Origin: an uncultured Flavobacteriales bacterium
GTDB lineage: Bacteria > Bacteroidota > Bacteroidia > Flavobacteriales_D > CAJJDF01
Direction: 5' to 3'
NCBI GenBank assembly: GCA_905182785.1
Contig: CAJJDF010000016.1
Location: 62,001-126,000, forward strand
Length of the DNA: 64,000 nt
Shown: positions 23,465-33,061 of the stretch, piece by piece
How positions within the stretch are numbered: position 1 is the stretch's first letter
How the letters are laid out: each line of letters starts with the position of its first letter
Made by a program: the position numbers and the translations under genes
Notes under the pieces: generated by a model
Told to the model about the DNA's origin: nothing
The model's input: the letters and a program-made list of their open reading frames with translations, nothing else
The model's database searches: none

Positions 23465-24112
23465 TCAGTCTTTTTTTGGGCATCCATTAATTGGCCCTGC
23501 AACTTTAGGACAAGCATCTTCACTGTCTTGAAATCCATCACCATCTGTATCAGGACATCCTTTAAATTTAGCCAACCCTTTAGTTGAAGGACAAACATCT
23601 TCCGTGTCTCTAATTCCATCTCCGTCAGAGTCTGGGCAACCATTAAATACAGCTAAACCTTTTACGGTTGGGCAATCATCTTTATCGTTAGCAATTCCGT
23701 CACCATCTTTATCTTGTACAGGTAATTTTGTCCCTAATTTCCTTTTAGAATCTATTTCCCATTGGTTAAACCCTCTCCATTTATTAGTATGGTTATCTAT
23801 AATTAAAGGAATCCAACCTAATACTGCAAAACCTATTGCTATATTTCCCGCTACATATTTAGGAAGAATTTCACCATCAACTGAATAACTTGTTATTGGA
23901 TAGCCATTCAATTTATATTGTATGGTATGAGATTCAGTAGTCTCTAGTGAAATTATAACTGGAGATTTTCCTATATTTTTACCATCTACTACAACTGTTG
24001 CGCTTGGCGGATCAGTTGTAAAAGTGATAGCTTGCTTAGTGTCTCTTCTCAAAAGAGTTGCACAACTTGTAAATAAAGTTACTGCTAAAAGTATGGGTAT
24101 TAATTTTCTCAT
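23465..24112 (-). CDS. Lipoprotein with PEGA-like domain and thrombospondin type 3 (Ca-binding) repeats
   Basis: Lipobox [38 protein letters not shown] repeats; reading frame breaks at an A7 run near the end. Confidence 0.75.
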   Translation of the reverse strand: MRKLIPILLAVTLFTSCATLLRRDTKQAITFTTDPPSATVVVDGKNIGKSPVIISLETTESHTIQYKLNGYPITSYSVDGEILPKYVAGNIAIGFAVLGWIPLIIDNHTNKWRGFNQWEIDSKRKLGTKLPVQDKDGDGIANDKDDCPTVKGLAVFNGCPDSDGDGIRDTEDVCPSTKGLAKFKGCPDTDGDGFQDSEDACPKVAGPINGCPKKD

Positions 24113-24192
24113 GATTTTCTTTTTAGTCTGCTAACAAACTTAATAAAATAATACCTAGTGCAAACTAATTTTTTTTTGTAATTTTGAGAGTT

Positions 24193-25035
24193 ATGAACAG
24201 ACTTAATATATATATAACTATTTTATTTTCAGCATTTTATTCAATTTCTTATTCGCAAGGAGAGGAGGAGATAAAAAAAATAAGATTTGGAATTGATTTT
24301 GGAATTGATTTTCCAAACAAACAATATGCACAGTTTTTGGATGGTTATCATCCTAATGGTGTTTCTCGAATATTAAATGCCCCTATTACACGACAACAAA
24401 TAGAAACAAAATTGGGCTATCCAATTTTGGATTGGGAATTTTCACAAGCAAACATTTATTCAGGTTCAGTTTTTACAGGTCTTTATTTAGGATTTGATAT
24501 TAAACCGTCTTTCTCAGTAGTGATGAAATTAGATTTTTCTGTGATTCGATTTTCTACCCCTTTAGTTATTAGATTAGACAATCCTCAGAATTTCACAGGA
24601 GAGTACGAGAACTCAATAATTAATGCAAGGGAACAAAGATTTTTATATGGGTTAGGAATAGAAAAAAAGTTTGAAACAGAGACTAACCTTACGCCTTACG
24701 CATCTTTAGGGGGATCCTTTAATTATATCCAATTAGAGAGACACGAATTAATAATTGCAGGAACTAAGTACAATATTATGAGAATTAATAATTTACAAGC
24801 GGTTTCTTATCAAAATATTGATGGATTTGGGTATGGGTTTTATGCCGAGGGAGGTGTTTCTTATTTATTGAATGAGAAATATTCTATAGCTGCTGGAGCA
24901 GTTTTTAGCTTTCAAAAAAACGAAAAATATGTGGAGAATTTAACAATTAATTCAACATATAACACGATTAAAATTGAAGATGCTAAAGGCTTTCTTCCAA
25001 GTATTGGTGCATATATCAGATTAATTTGGAATTAA
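24193..25035 (+). CDS. Hypothetical outer-membrane beta-barrel-like protein
   Basis: Signal peptide MNRLNIYITILFSAFYSISYSQ; alternating beta-strand pattern. Confidence 0.6.
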   Translation: MNRLNIYITILFSAFYSISYSQGEEEIKKIRFGIDFGIDFPNKQYAQFLDGYHPNGVSRILNAPITRQQIETKLGYPILDWEFSQANIYSGSVFTGLYLGFDIKPSFSVVMKLDFSVIRFSTPLVIRLDNPQNFTGEYENSIINAREQRFLYGLGIEKKFETETNLTPYASLGGSFNYIQLERHELIIAGTKYNIMRINNLQAVSYQNIDGFGYGFYAEGGVSYLLNEKYSIAAGAVFSFQKNEKYVENLTINSTYNTIKIEDAKGFLPSIGAYIRLIWN

Positions 25036-25119
25036 TCGATTTCCTTTCTTAAACCCTTTGATTATTGTCATTCATTTATCTATTTTTACGTAATATTAAT
25101 TTATTTTAAATAAGAATAA

Positions 25120-25701
25120 GTGAAATACAACTTAAGCGAAATAACAGAAGTAATTAAAAATAGAAGGACAATTTATCCTGAGCAATATTCTGATAGATCT
25201 ATTCATAAAGAAATTGTGGAAGATGTTCTGAAGAATGGAGTATGGGCTCCCACCCATGGAAAAACACAGCCTTGGAGATTTATAGTTTATTTAAAAGATT
25301 CTAAAATTGAATTGTCAGATTTTTTATCCAATCAGTATTTAGAAAAATTTAAAGGAGATGATTTCAATGAAATGAAATTCAATAAATTGAAAAATAGGCC
25401 TTTGTTAGCACCTGTAGTTATTGCAATAGTAATGACCCCAGACCCTGACAACAAAATATTAGAAATAGAAGAGGTAGAAGCTGTTGCTTGTGCTGTTCAA
25501 AATATTCATTTGACTTGTACCGCTTATGGAATTGGTGGTTTTTGGTCTACACCAAAAATTGTTTATACCAAAGAAATGAATGAGTTTTTGGACATTGGTG
25601 AAAAAGATAAATGTTTGGGACTTTTTTATATGGGTTACCCTAGTATTGATTGGCCAAAAGGCCAAAGAAAACCAATAGAGTACTTAACGACTTGGAAATA
25701 A
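25120..25701 (+). CDS. Nitroreductase family protein
   Basis: IKNRRTIYPEQYSDRSIHKEIVEDVLKNGVWAPTHGKTQPWRFIVY; GTG start. Confidence 0.88.
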   Translation: MKYNLSEITEVIKNRRTIYPEQYSDRSIHKEIVEDVLKNGVWAPTHGKTQPWRFIVYLKDSKIELSDFLSNQYLEKFKGDDFNEMKFNKLKNRPLLAPVVIAIVMTPDPDNKILEIEEVEAVACAVQNIHLTCTAYGIGGFWSTPKIVYTKEMNEFLDIGEKDKCLGLFYMGYPSIDWPKGQRKPIEYLTTWK

Positions 25702-25702
25702 T

Positions 25703-26035
25703 ATGTATAAATTTCTTCCAAATTATGACGAGCATCCTTCTAAAAGTAACTATATGGTTTTTACTTTTAGAAACTTTGAAATGGCAAACTATTTTGAAAA
25801 CGAATTAATTGAAAGAGGAATTTTTTATGAATCCTCGGAAGATGAGACAAGAAGTGGATTTATTTATTTTTTTGGAGTAAAAAAATCAGATAAAGTAGAA
25901 GTATACCAACTAAACTTAATCACACATGGAAAATTCAGAAAACCATTTTTTGGGAATAAGTATTTAAGAATTATATTAACTGCAATTTTGATCGGTTTAG
26001 TTACATTAGCAATAATAGGTTTTATTAAAAATTAA
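25703..26035 (+). CDS. Hypothetical protein with C-terminal TM segment
   Basis: 110 aa, single TM helix near the C-terminus. Confidence 0.65.
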   Translation: MYKFLPNYDEHPSKSNYMVFTFRNFEMANYFENELIERGIFYESSEDETRSGFIYFFGVKKSDKVEVYQLNLITHGKFRKPFFGNKYLRIILTAILIGLVTLAIIGFIKN

Positions 26036-26037
26036 AG

Positions 26038-26991
26038 ATGAGTAAGAAACTAAAATTAGTAGAAGTAACTTCTGAATTAGGTGCAGGAACAAGAGGTGCA
26101 AGTCTTGGTGTAGGAGCACTTAAAACAGCTTCATTTAATATAAATTCAACATTTTTCTCGATTTATCAATCTGTAGAAGTGAAAAATTACAATGAGTTTT
26201 TATTTACAGAAAACAAAACACCTTCTGCCATTAGAGTAGAATACGTAACCAAAGCTTTTAATGAAGTTTACAATTCAATTAATGAAGTTTTTGAGGATAA
26301 TGAATTTCCATTTGTACTGGCAGGAGATCACTCTACTGCAGCTGCAACTATAGCAAGTATTCATAATTCTCATCTAGGAAAAAAACTTGGTGTTATTTGG
26401 GTAGATGCACACGCAGATTTACATTCTCCGTTTACTTCTCCAACAGGAAATATGCATGGTATGCCTTTGGCAATAGCTTGTGGAATAAATAATTTATCTC
26501 AAAAGGTAAATGAAGTTTTACCAGAAGTAGAAGTTTACTGGAATAATTTGAAAGCGCTTGGTGAGAATAATTTAAGTACAGAAAATCTTGTTTTTATTGG
26601 AGTTCGAGACACCGAACTCCCAGAAGATTATTTAATTTCTGAGAAGGGAATAAAAAATTTTTTAGTAGAAGAAATAAAAGAAAAAGGAGGTAAAGAAATT
26701 GCAAAACAAGCATTAAATATATTAGATGATTGTGATATTATTTACGTCTCATTTGACGTAGATAGCATGGATCCAACAGAAGTTTCACATGGTACAGGAA
26801 CACCTGTAGATAATGGAATACCTTTAGAAACAGTTACTGAAATTTTGTTGCAGTTGGCAAATAGCTCAAAATTGGTTTGTTTCGAAACTGTAGAAGTAAA
26901 TCCAACTTTAGATGAAAAGAAAAATAAGATGGCAGAAACAACTTTAGAAATTATTGAGAAAGTAGCGCAAGTTATTTCTTCAAGAGGTTAA
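26038..26991 (+). CDS. Arginase/agmatinase family protein
   Basis: LAGDHSTAA, WVDAHADLHSP, SFDVDSMDPTE metal-binding motifs. Confidence 0.93.
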   Translation: MSKKLKLVEVTSELGAGTRGASLGVGALKTASFNINSTFFSIYQSVEVKNYNEFLFTENKTPSAIRVEYVTKAFNEVYNSINEVFEDNEFPFVLAGDHSTAAATIASIHNSHLGKKLGVIWVDAHADLHSPFTSPTGNMHGMPLAIACGINNLSQKVNEVLPEVEVYWNNLKALGENNLSTENLVFIGVRDTELPEDYLISEKGIKNFLVEEIKEKGGKEIAKQALNILDDCDIIYVSFDVDSMDPTEVSHGTGTPVDNGIPLETVTEILLQLANSSKLVCFETVEVNPTLDEKKNKMAETTLEIIEKVAQVISSRG

Positions 26992-27039
26992 ACAACTTTT
27001 AATTAGTAAGAGTCGTATAAATAAAGATAAATAAGTACA

Positions 27040-27561
27040 ATGAAAGAATACAAGTTTAGAGTTTTAATTGATACATTAGAAGAAGAAAATGCTTTTAGAG
27101 ATATTGTAGTAGATAGTTCTTCAACATTTGAAGTACTTAATAATATGATAGTTCAGGCTTTCAAATTTAAAGGAGATCAAGTTGCTTCATTTTATTTGAG
27201 TAATGACGAATGGGACAAAGGACAAGAGATTGGACTGATGGATATGACAGGAGAAAGTGCTGATTTTCTTCAAATGGGTGATACTTTGATAAGAGAAAAA
27301 GTAGAGGAATTAAATCAAAAATTACTTTACGTTTATGATTTCTTATCCATGTGGTGTTTCTTTATCGAATTGGTTGAAATAAATGACTTGTCTGCAGAGA
27401 AAAACTACCCATTGGTAGAGTTGGAGTTTGGAGTTGCTCCTCCAGAAGAATCTAAACAAATTATAATAGATGATTCGCTAGATTTTGAAGAAGAAGGTGA
27501 CTATGATGAGTTTGAAGATGAATTCAATAGTTTTGACAATATTGATAATTACGATATATAA
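27040..27561 (+). CDS. Plasmid pRiA4b ORF-3-like family protein
   Basis: YKFRVLIDTLEEENAFRDIVVDSSSTFEVLNNMIVQAFKFKGDQVASFYLSNDEWDKGQEI; acidic C-terminus. Confidence 0.7.
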   Translation: MKEYKFRVLIDTLEEENAFRDIVVDSSSTFEVLNNMIVQAFKFKGDQVASFYLSNDEWDKGQEIGLMDMTGESADFLQMGDTLIREKVEELNQKLLYVYDFLSMWCFFIELVEINDLSAEKNYPLVELEFGVAPPEESKQIIIDDSLDFEEEGDYDEFEDEFNSFDNIDNYDI

Positions 27562-29234
27562 TGAAATTTAATTTACTAATTATATTATTTATAATAACAG
27601 GATTAAGTTATTCTCAAGCTCAAAATAGTGTGGAAGGGGAGCTAATAGTTATGCTTGAAAAATCAAGCTCTATTGAAATTCTTTGTAATGAATTGAATAA
27701 TAATTACTTAGGTTTTGATGTAAAAGTAAAAGAACAAATTTCTAGAAGAATAAATGTTTGGTTATTGAATTACAATACCACAAATTACAGTTCAGCTCGT
27801 GCTCTCGAATTAGTAAAATCAAAGAATCAAATTACTTTATCCCAGTTTAATCACACCAATATTATTGCAAGGGGAGATACTTGTCCTTCTGATCCTCAAT
27901 TCTTTCCACAACAGTGGAATATGAAAAATACGGGTCAAAATAGTGGAGTAGCTGGAGCTGATATTGATGCTTGTAATGCTTGGGGATTAACAACCAATAC
28001 TGTTACAGCACATGGTGACACCATAGTAGTTGCAGTCATTGATGATGGGTTTTATTTACCGCATGATGACATTAATTTTTTTAGAAATTACAATGAAATT
28101 CCTAACAATGGAATAGACGATGATGGAAACGGTTATGTAGACGATACAGATGGCTGGAATACCTATTTGGATACAAATAGAATAACTTATTCCAATCATG
28201 GAACAGGTGTTTCAGGAATCATAGGAGCAAAAGCAAACAATGGAATTGGAGTAGCAGGAGTGAACTGGGGAATGAAAATTATGCCAATCCAGGGTTCTTC
28301 GGGACTAGAATCCACAGTATTAAAATCTTATGGATACGCCTTAGAAATGAGAGCTTTATACGATTTAACTAACGGGGCAAAAGGAGCTTATGTTGTGGCA
28401 ACTAATTCTAGTTTTGGAGTTGATAATGCAAATGCAGCTAGTTATCCACTTTGGTGTGCGTTTTATGATTCTTTGGGAAGTTATGGAATACTTAGCTGTG
28501 CAGCAGGACCCAATTCAAATACCAATGTAGATATTGATGGCGATATACCAACAACTTGTGTGAGTGATTTCTTGATTTCTGTAACTAGTACTACAAGAAC
28601 AGATAATAAAGTAACAGGAGCAGGTTATGGACCAATTCACATTGACATTGGAGCACCAGGAAATGCTATAAGATCTACCTTGTCAGGTAATTCATACGGT
28701 TCCCAATATGGAACTTCATTTGCTACACCTCATCTTACAGGTGCAGTTGCTTTTATGTATGCAGTTGCTTGTGGTGAATATTTAAATTTATATAAGTCAA
28801 ATCCTGATTCTATAGCCTTAGAAATTAAGAGTGCAATTTTAACCTATTCAGATTCCAATGCGACTTTATTAGGCTTAACCTCTTCAGGTAAAAGATTAAA
28901 TCTATACAAACCTGCATTACACATTATTTCTAATTTACCATGCGGTTTTGTTGGGATTGAAAAAGAAGAGGAGGATTTTTCTTCCATTTCACTTTATCCT
29001 AATCCTAATAACGGTTCTTTTAAAGTTGAATTAGATAATTTCACAAAGGGGAATTACAATTATTACATCATCAATGTTACAGGTAAAATGATCGTAAACA
29101 ATGAAATAGATTTAAATAACGAGAAAGAAGTTTTAGAAATAAATTCTTCAAAATTTGATAAAGGTGTCTATTTTTTATGTTTAAAGTCACCTTTTAATTT
29201 TAACAAAACTATTAAATTTGTAGTGAATAGATAA
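27561..29234 (+). CDS. S8 family serine peptidase with T9SS type A sorting domain
   Basis: Asp VAVIDDGF, His NHGTGVSGIIGAK, Ser GTSFATPHLTGA; C-terminal SLYPNPNNGSFKVEL...KGVYFLCLK. Confidence 0.92.
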   Translation: MKFNLLIILFIITGLSYSQAQNSVEGELIVMLEKSSSIEILCNELNNNYLGFDVKVKEQISRRINVWLLNYNTTNYSSARALELVKSKNQITLSQFNHTNIIARGDTCPSDPQFFPQQWNMKNTGQNSGVAGADIDACNAWGLTTNTVTAHGDTIVVAVIDDGFYLPHDDINFFRNYNEIPNNGIDDDGNGYVDDTDGWNTYLDTNRITYSNHGTGVSGIIGAKANNGIGVAGVNWGMKIMPIQGSSGLESTVLKSYGYALEMRALYDLTNGAKGAYVVATNSSFGVDNANAASYPLWCAFYDSLGSYGILSCAAGPNSNTNVDIDGDIPTTCVSDFLISVTSTTRTDNKVTGAGYGPIHIDIGAPGNAIRSTLSGNSYGSQYGTSFATPHLTGAVAFMYAVACGEYLNLYKSNPDSIALEIKSAILTYSDSNATLLGLTSSGKRLNLYKPALHIISNLPCGFVGIEKEEEDFSSISLYPNPNNGSFKVELDNFTKGNYNYYIINVTGKMIVNNEIDLNNEKEVLEINSSKFDKGVYFLCLKSPFNFNKTIKFVVNR

Positions 29235-29236
29235 CT

Positions 29237-29633
29237 ATGATTAACAAGAAGAATAGAATATTAGCTTTAGTCTAATAGCTTTTTTCGCAGTAAATATAAT
29301 ACAGCCGTCCATTTTTTTTTGTCCATTGTAAAGTTAATCAAGAGTATATTGCCAAGAATTTTTGTTTAGAGAAATACATTAAATAATCTTCTTGTGAGGG
29401 GAATTATCAGCTTAAAAAATCAATAAAAGTTATTTAAAAAGTAAACTCTAATCAAGAAGAGTTAAATTTCAATATGGAGTCACACATCATTTTATTATTG
29501 GCTTTAGTAAAGGAAAACTATAAGACCTCTTCTTAAGGAATCAAAATCATTTGCTGATTTAGAGATAAAAAATCTATTATCTAAATTTTATTATATTCCT
29601 TGTTCTACCTCCCATTTTATTGTAATAAATTGA
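29237..29633 (+). pseudogene. Decayed gene for small Cys-motif membrane-anchored protein
   Basis: Broken frames MINKKNRILAL / LIAFFAVNIIQPS / KVNQEYIAKNFCLEKYIK*SSCEGNYQLKKSIKVI*; continues QEELNFNMESHIILLLALVKENY. Confidence 0.6.
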
Positions 29634-29841
29634 AGTACTACTGTTCTTGAGGTCAGTTGAATGTAAATTTACAACTTGAAACAAAAAACCGAGTGCAAAC
29701 CGTTATTTTTCATTTGTTTTAAAGGTTTATAAAGAAACTAGATAGACTCGTGAAAAATTCTTACCCTTTGATGAGATTTAAATAATAATTAGATAAAAAA
29801 GAATTAAATTAGTATCAATTATATTAAAAAAAAACAGAAAA

Positions 29842-30648
29842 ATGAAAAAGATAATAATAGTAATAAGTGTAATAATTTTAATAGCATCTTGTAAAAAAGA
29901 TGAAACAGTAACACCAGCTGTTGAACAACCAACACCCACAGTAAATTTCTTATTTCAACAAAACTATGACGGAGCCGCAGTAACTAGTGCAGATTTTGGA
30001 ACAACAAAGTATACCAATGCAAAAGGAACAAACCATACCATTTCTAAGCTACAGTATTTAGTATCTAACATTACATTGCATAAAACTAATGGGGAAGAAG
30101 TAGATTTAGGGGGTTATAATTTTGTTGATTTAGCAAATGCTGATTCAAGATCTTATACACCAACTGCAAAAGTATCAGCAGGAACATATACAGGAGTTTC
30201 AATCACATTTGGATTTAACGAAAACGACAATACTTCTGGAGCTTACCCAGATTTGAATGCAGTATCTTGGTCTTGGCCTATGATGATTGGAGGAGGTTAT
30301 CATTTTATGAAATTCGAAGGGATGTTTACTGATAAAACGGGTTCTCAAACAGGGTTTGCTTACCACAACGGAACTGCTTCCAAAATTGTAAATGGAGGTA
30401 GATTCCATGAAGCAAATCATTTTAGACTAAGACTTTGGGATTTTTCTGGAGGATTTGTGATAGAACAAGGAAATAACACAACCATTAATATAAAAATGAA
30501 TATAGCAGAATGGTTCAAAAATCCTTTAGTTTGGAGTTTAGATGATTACCACGCTATGCTAATGCCAAATTATACAGCTCAAAAAATGATGAATCAAAAC
30601 GGAAGAAGTGTTTTCTCATTTGGTGGTACTACGGTATCTGCAGAATAA
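29842..30648 (+). CDS. MbnP-like copper-binding lipoprotein
   Basis: Lipobox IASC; NFLFQQNYDGAAVT..., ISKLQYLVSNITLHKTNG, SWSWPMMIGGGYHFMKFEG. Confidence 0.8.
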   Translation: MKKIIIVISVIILIASCKKDETVTPAVEQPTPTVNFLFQQNYDGAAVTSADFGTTKYTNAKGTNHTISKLQYLVSNITLHKTNGEEVDLGGYNFVDLANADSRSYTPTAKVSAGTYTGVSITFGFNENDNTSGAYPDLNAVSWSWPMMIGGGYHFMKFEGMFTDKTGSQTGFAYHNGTASKIVNGGRFHEANHFRLRLWDFSGGFVIEQGNNTTINIKMNIAEWFKNPLVWSLDDYHAMLMPNYTAQKMMNQNGRSVFSFGGTTVSAE

Positions 30649-30656
30649 TATAAAGA

Positions 30657-31778
30657 ATGAAAAAAATACAACTAATTATTGTAGTTTTTGCAATAGGAAT
30701 ATTCACTACATCCTGTCGAAAGTCGGGATGTACTAATCCTAATGCAATAAACTATGATTCCAATGCCAAAGTAGATGATGGCTCTTGTGTGTGCACTCCA
30801 GCTTCTGGACCAACACCATACCAGCTACAAATTCCTCAAACATTTAGTTTGTATTTGCCGGCTCCAATTATTCCGGTTTCAAACCCAATGACTGTGGAAG
30901 GAGTTGCTTTGGGAAAAAAGCTGTTTTTTGACAAACAATTGTCAGGAGATAATACACTTGCTTGTGCAGGTTGTCATTTTCCGACTCAAGCATTTGATGA
31001 TACCAATAGATTTAGTATTGGGATTGATGGAATTAGAGGCGATAGAAATGCAATGCCAATTTTTAATCACGCTTGGAACACGGGAGAAAAATTCTTCTGG
31101 GATGGAAGAGCAAACACACTAGAAGTACAAGCTTTTGAACCAGTTTTGAATCCAATAGAAATGCATGATACTTGGCCAAACGTGGTCTCAAAACTTCAAG
31201 CAGATGAGAGTTATCCAGCTATGTATTTAGCTGCATTTAGTACTTCAACAATTGATTCTGTTTTGACTTCAAAAGCATTGGCACAATACGAAAGAACACT
31301 AATTTCGGGAAACTCAAGATTTGATAAATACCTATTGAGGCAAATTAACTTAACTTCCAGCGAATTAAATGGTTTTGGATTGTTTATGGATGAATCTGGG
31401 GCAGATTGTTTTCATTGTCATGGAGATGCCACAAACCCTCTTTGGACAGATAATTTATTCCACAACAATGGATTGGATGCTTCTTTTACAGATAATGGTT
31501 TAGGAGATATTACAGGAAGCCCCTCGGATAACGGGAAATTCAAAACTCCTAGTTTAAGAAATTTGGCTTACACAGCCCCATACATGCATGATGGAAGATT
31601 CAAGACTTTGGATGAAGTAATAGACCATTACAGTGATAGTTTGGTTTACTCATCTACCATTTCTCCTTTATTGAAACACATTCCAGCAGGAGGAGTGAAT
31701 TTAACGATTCAAGAAAAAGGAGATTTAAAAGCTTTTTTATTGACTCTTACTGATTCTAGTTTTGTTACTGGGCATTAA
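30657..31778 (+). CDS. Di-heme cytochrome c peroxidase family lipoprotein (MbnH/MauG/CCP superfamily)
   Basis: Two CXXCH motifs (CAGCH, CFHCH); FFWDGRANTLEVQAFEPVLNPIEM; PYMHDGRFKTLDEVIDHY; lipobox TTSC. Confidence 0.9.
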   Translation: MKKIQLIIVVFAIGIFTTSCRKSGCTNPNAINYDSNAKVDDGSCVCTPASGPTPYQLQIPQTFSLYLPAPIIPVSNPMTVEGVALGKKLFFDKQLSGDNTLACAGCHFPTQAFDDTNRFSIGIDGIRGDRNAMPIFNHAWNTGEKFFWDGRANTLEVQAFEPVLNPIEMHDTWPNVVSKLQADESYPAMYLAAFSTSTIDSVLTSKALAQYERTLISGNSRFDKYLLRQINLTSSELNGFGLFMDESGADCFHCHGDATNPLWTDNLFHNNGLDASFTDNGLGDITGSPSDNGKFKTPSLRNLAYTAPYMHDGRFKTLDEVIDHYSDSLVYSSTISPLLKHIPAGGVNLTIQEKGDLKAFLLTLTDSSFVTGH

Positions 31779-31833
31779 TATTTAAATAAAATATATACTT
31801 GGTTGATTAATTTATTTTAACAGACTCTTTTTT

Positions 31834-32192
31834 TTATTTAGAAATAAATATCAATACCTTCTCAATATAGTATTGATATCCCATAATCGCAGGAACATCA
31901 TTGTGGTTTGCTCCGGAAATTCTATGATCTTCTTTGTAAGTTCCACCGTGTCTTTCATAAATAGCTTCTTCGTTTGTGATAGATAAATAATCATCATCAT
32001 CCACTCCGTTTATCCACATCAAGGTCTGAGAAACAGATTTTATTTTTTCTACATGATCAAATACCAGACTAGTGAAAAAGGAAGGAGAAAAATCTAGGGC
32101 TTGTTCTCCTTTTTTAAGGGTTCTACAAATCTTGAGGAGGCACAAGAACTTAGGATTATTGCTAAAGCATTATAGACTATATGTTTTTTTGT
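31834..32192 (-). pseudogene. Lipoprotein N-terminus joined to alpha/beta-hydrolase-like C-terminus (decayed/chimeric remnant)
   Basis: One frame reads KKHIVYNALAIILSSCASSRFVEPLKK; the next reads KKGEQALDFSPSFFTSLVFDHVEKIKSVSQTLMWINGVDDDDYLS...GANHNDVP; frames join at T6/A6 run 32110-32115; no canonical start. Confidence 0.55.
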
Positions 32193-32263
32193 TAAAATAA
32201 TATAAAATATTCTTCGTTAAGAAGATAATTATGAGGAAACATTACTTAACCAAAACACAAAAT

Positions 32264-33061
32264 ATGAAAGTAAATAAAACAATAGGTGTATTATTTTTAT
32301 CAGCGTTTACAACAATAAGTTATTCTCAAGAGGTGAAGGCTCTAGTGAAAAAAGAGAGAAAAAACTCTATTGGTTTAGAGTTTAGAGTTGACGAAAATTT
32401 CCCAAATATTGGCTTTACTTATAGAAGGTTCTTTAAAGACTCAAAATATAATTTAAGATTGAATTTAAATTTGGCAAATTTTGATAGGTTTGGGGGTTCC
32501 GGTTTGCTATCTTCTCCTGCATTATTTGAAACAAATGACAGTACTAGACCAATAATGGGTATAGACAACTCTTATGGTCAAAGTGGTTCTTCCCAAAAGA
32601 TTGAAATTGGTTTAGAAAGAATTATTGATCTGCATAGGTTTAAATTCATTGTTGGTGCAGATTTATTTTTAGGACATGATTTTCGTTCCAAAACTCAAAA
32701 TATTGTAGAGATGGAAAAATATGAATTTACAGAAAACGGAAGTTCGTATTTTAAATATCAGTTAAGACAATCAGACTCGATTTTTAATGGTTCCTTTTTA
32801 GTTAATTCTTTAACTGTCAATAGAAATTACATGAAGCTGGGTGCTAATTTGAGGGTAGGAGTAAAGCACAAATTTAGTTCAAGATTATATACTACTGCTT
32901 TTTTTGGTGCTAGAATTGAGCAATCTATGTTGGTCAGAGAATCAATTAATTATTCTAACGATTCTAACGATTCATTCAAAGATAGATTAACTTATTCTAG
33001 TTCTATTAATATTTTAAATATTACTGGATTTTTATCAATTGGCCTTCATTACAGGTTTTAG
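32264..33061 (+). CDS. Hypothetical outer-membrane beta-barrel-like protein
   Basis: Signal peptide MKVNKTIGVLFLSAFTTISYSQ; ends in aromatic residue (YRF), repeated amphipathic strands. Confidence 0.6.
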   Translation: MKVNKTIGVLFLSAFTTISYSQEVKALVKKERKNSIGLEFRVDENFPNIGFTYRRFFKDSKYNLRLNLNLANFDRFGGSGLLSSPALFETNDSTRPIMGIDNSYGQSGSSQKIEIGLERIIDLHRFKFIVGADLFLGHDFRSKTQNIVEMEKYEFTENGSSYFKYQLRQSDSIFNGSFLVNSLTVNRNYMKLGANLRVGVKHKFSSRLYTTAFFGARIEQSMLVRESINYSNDSNDSFKDRLTYSSSINILNITGFLSIGLHYRF

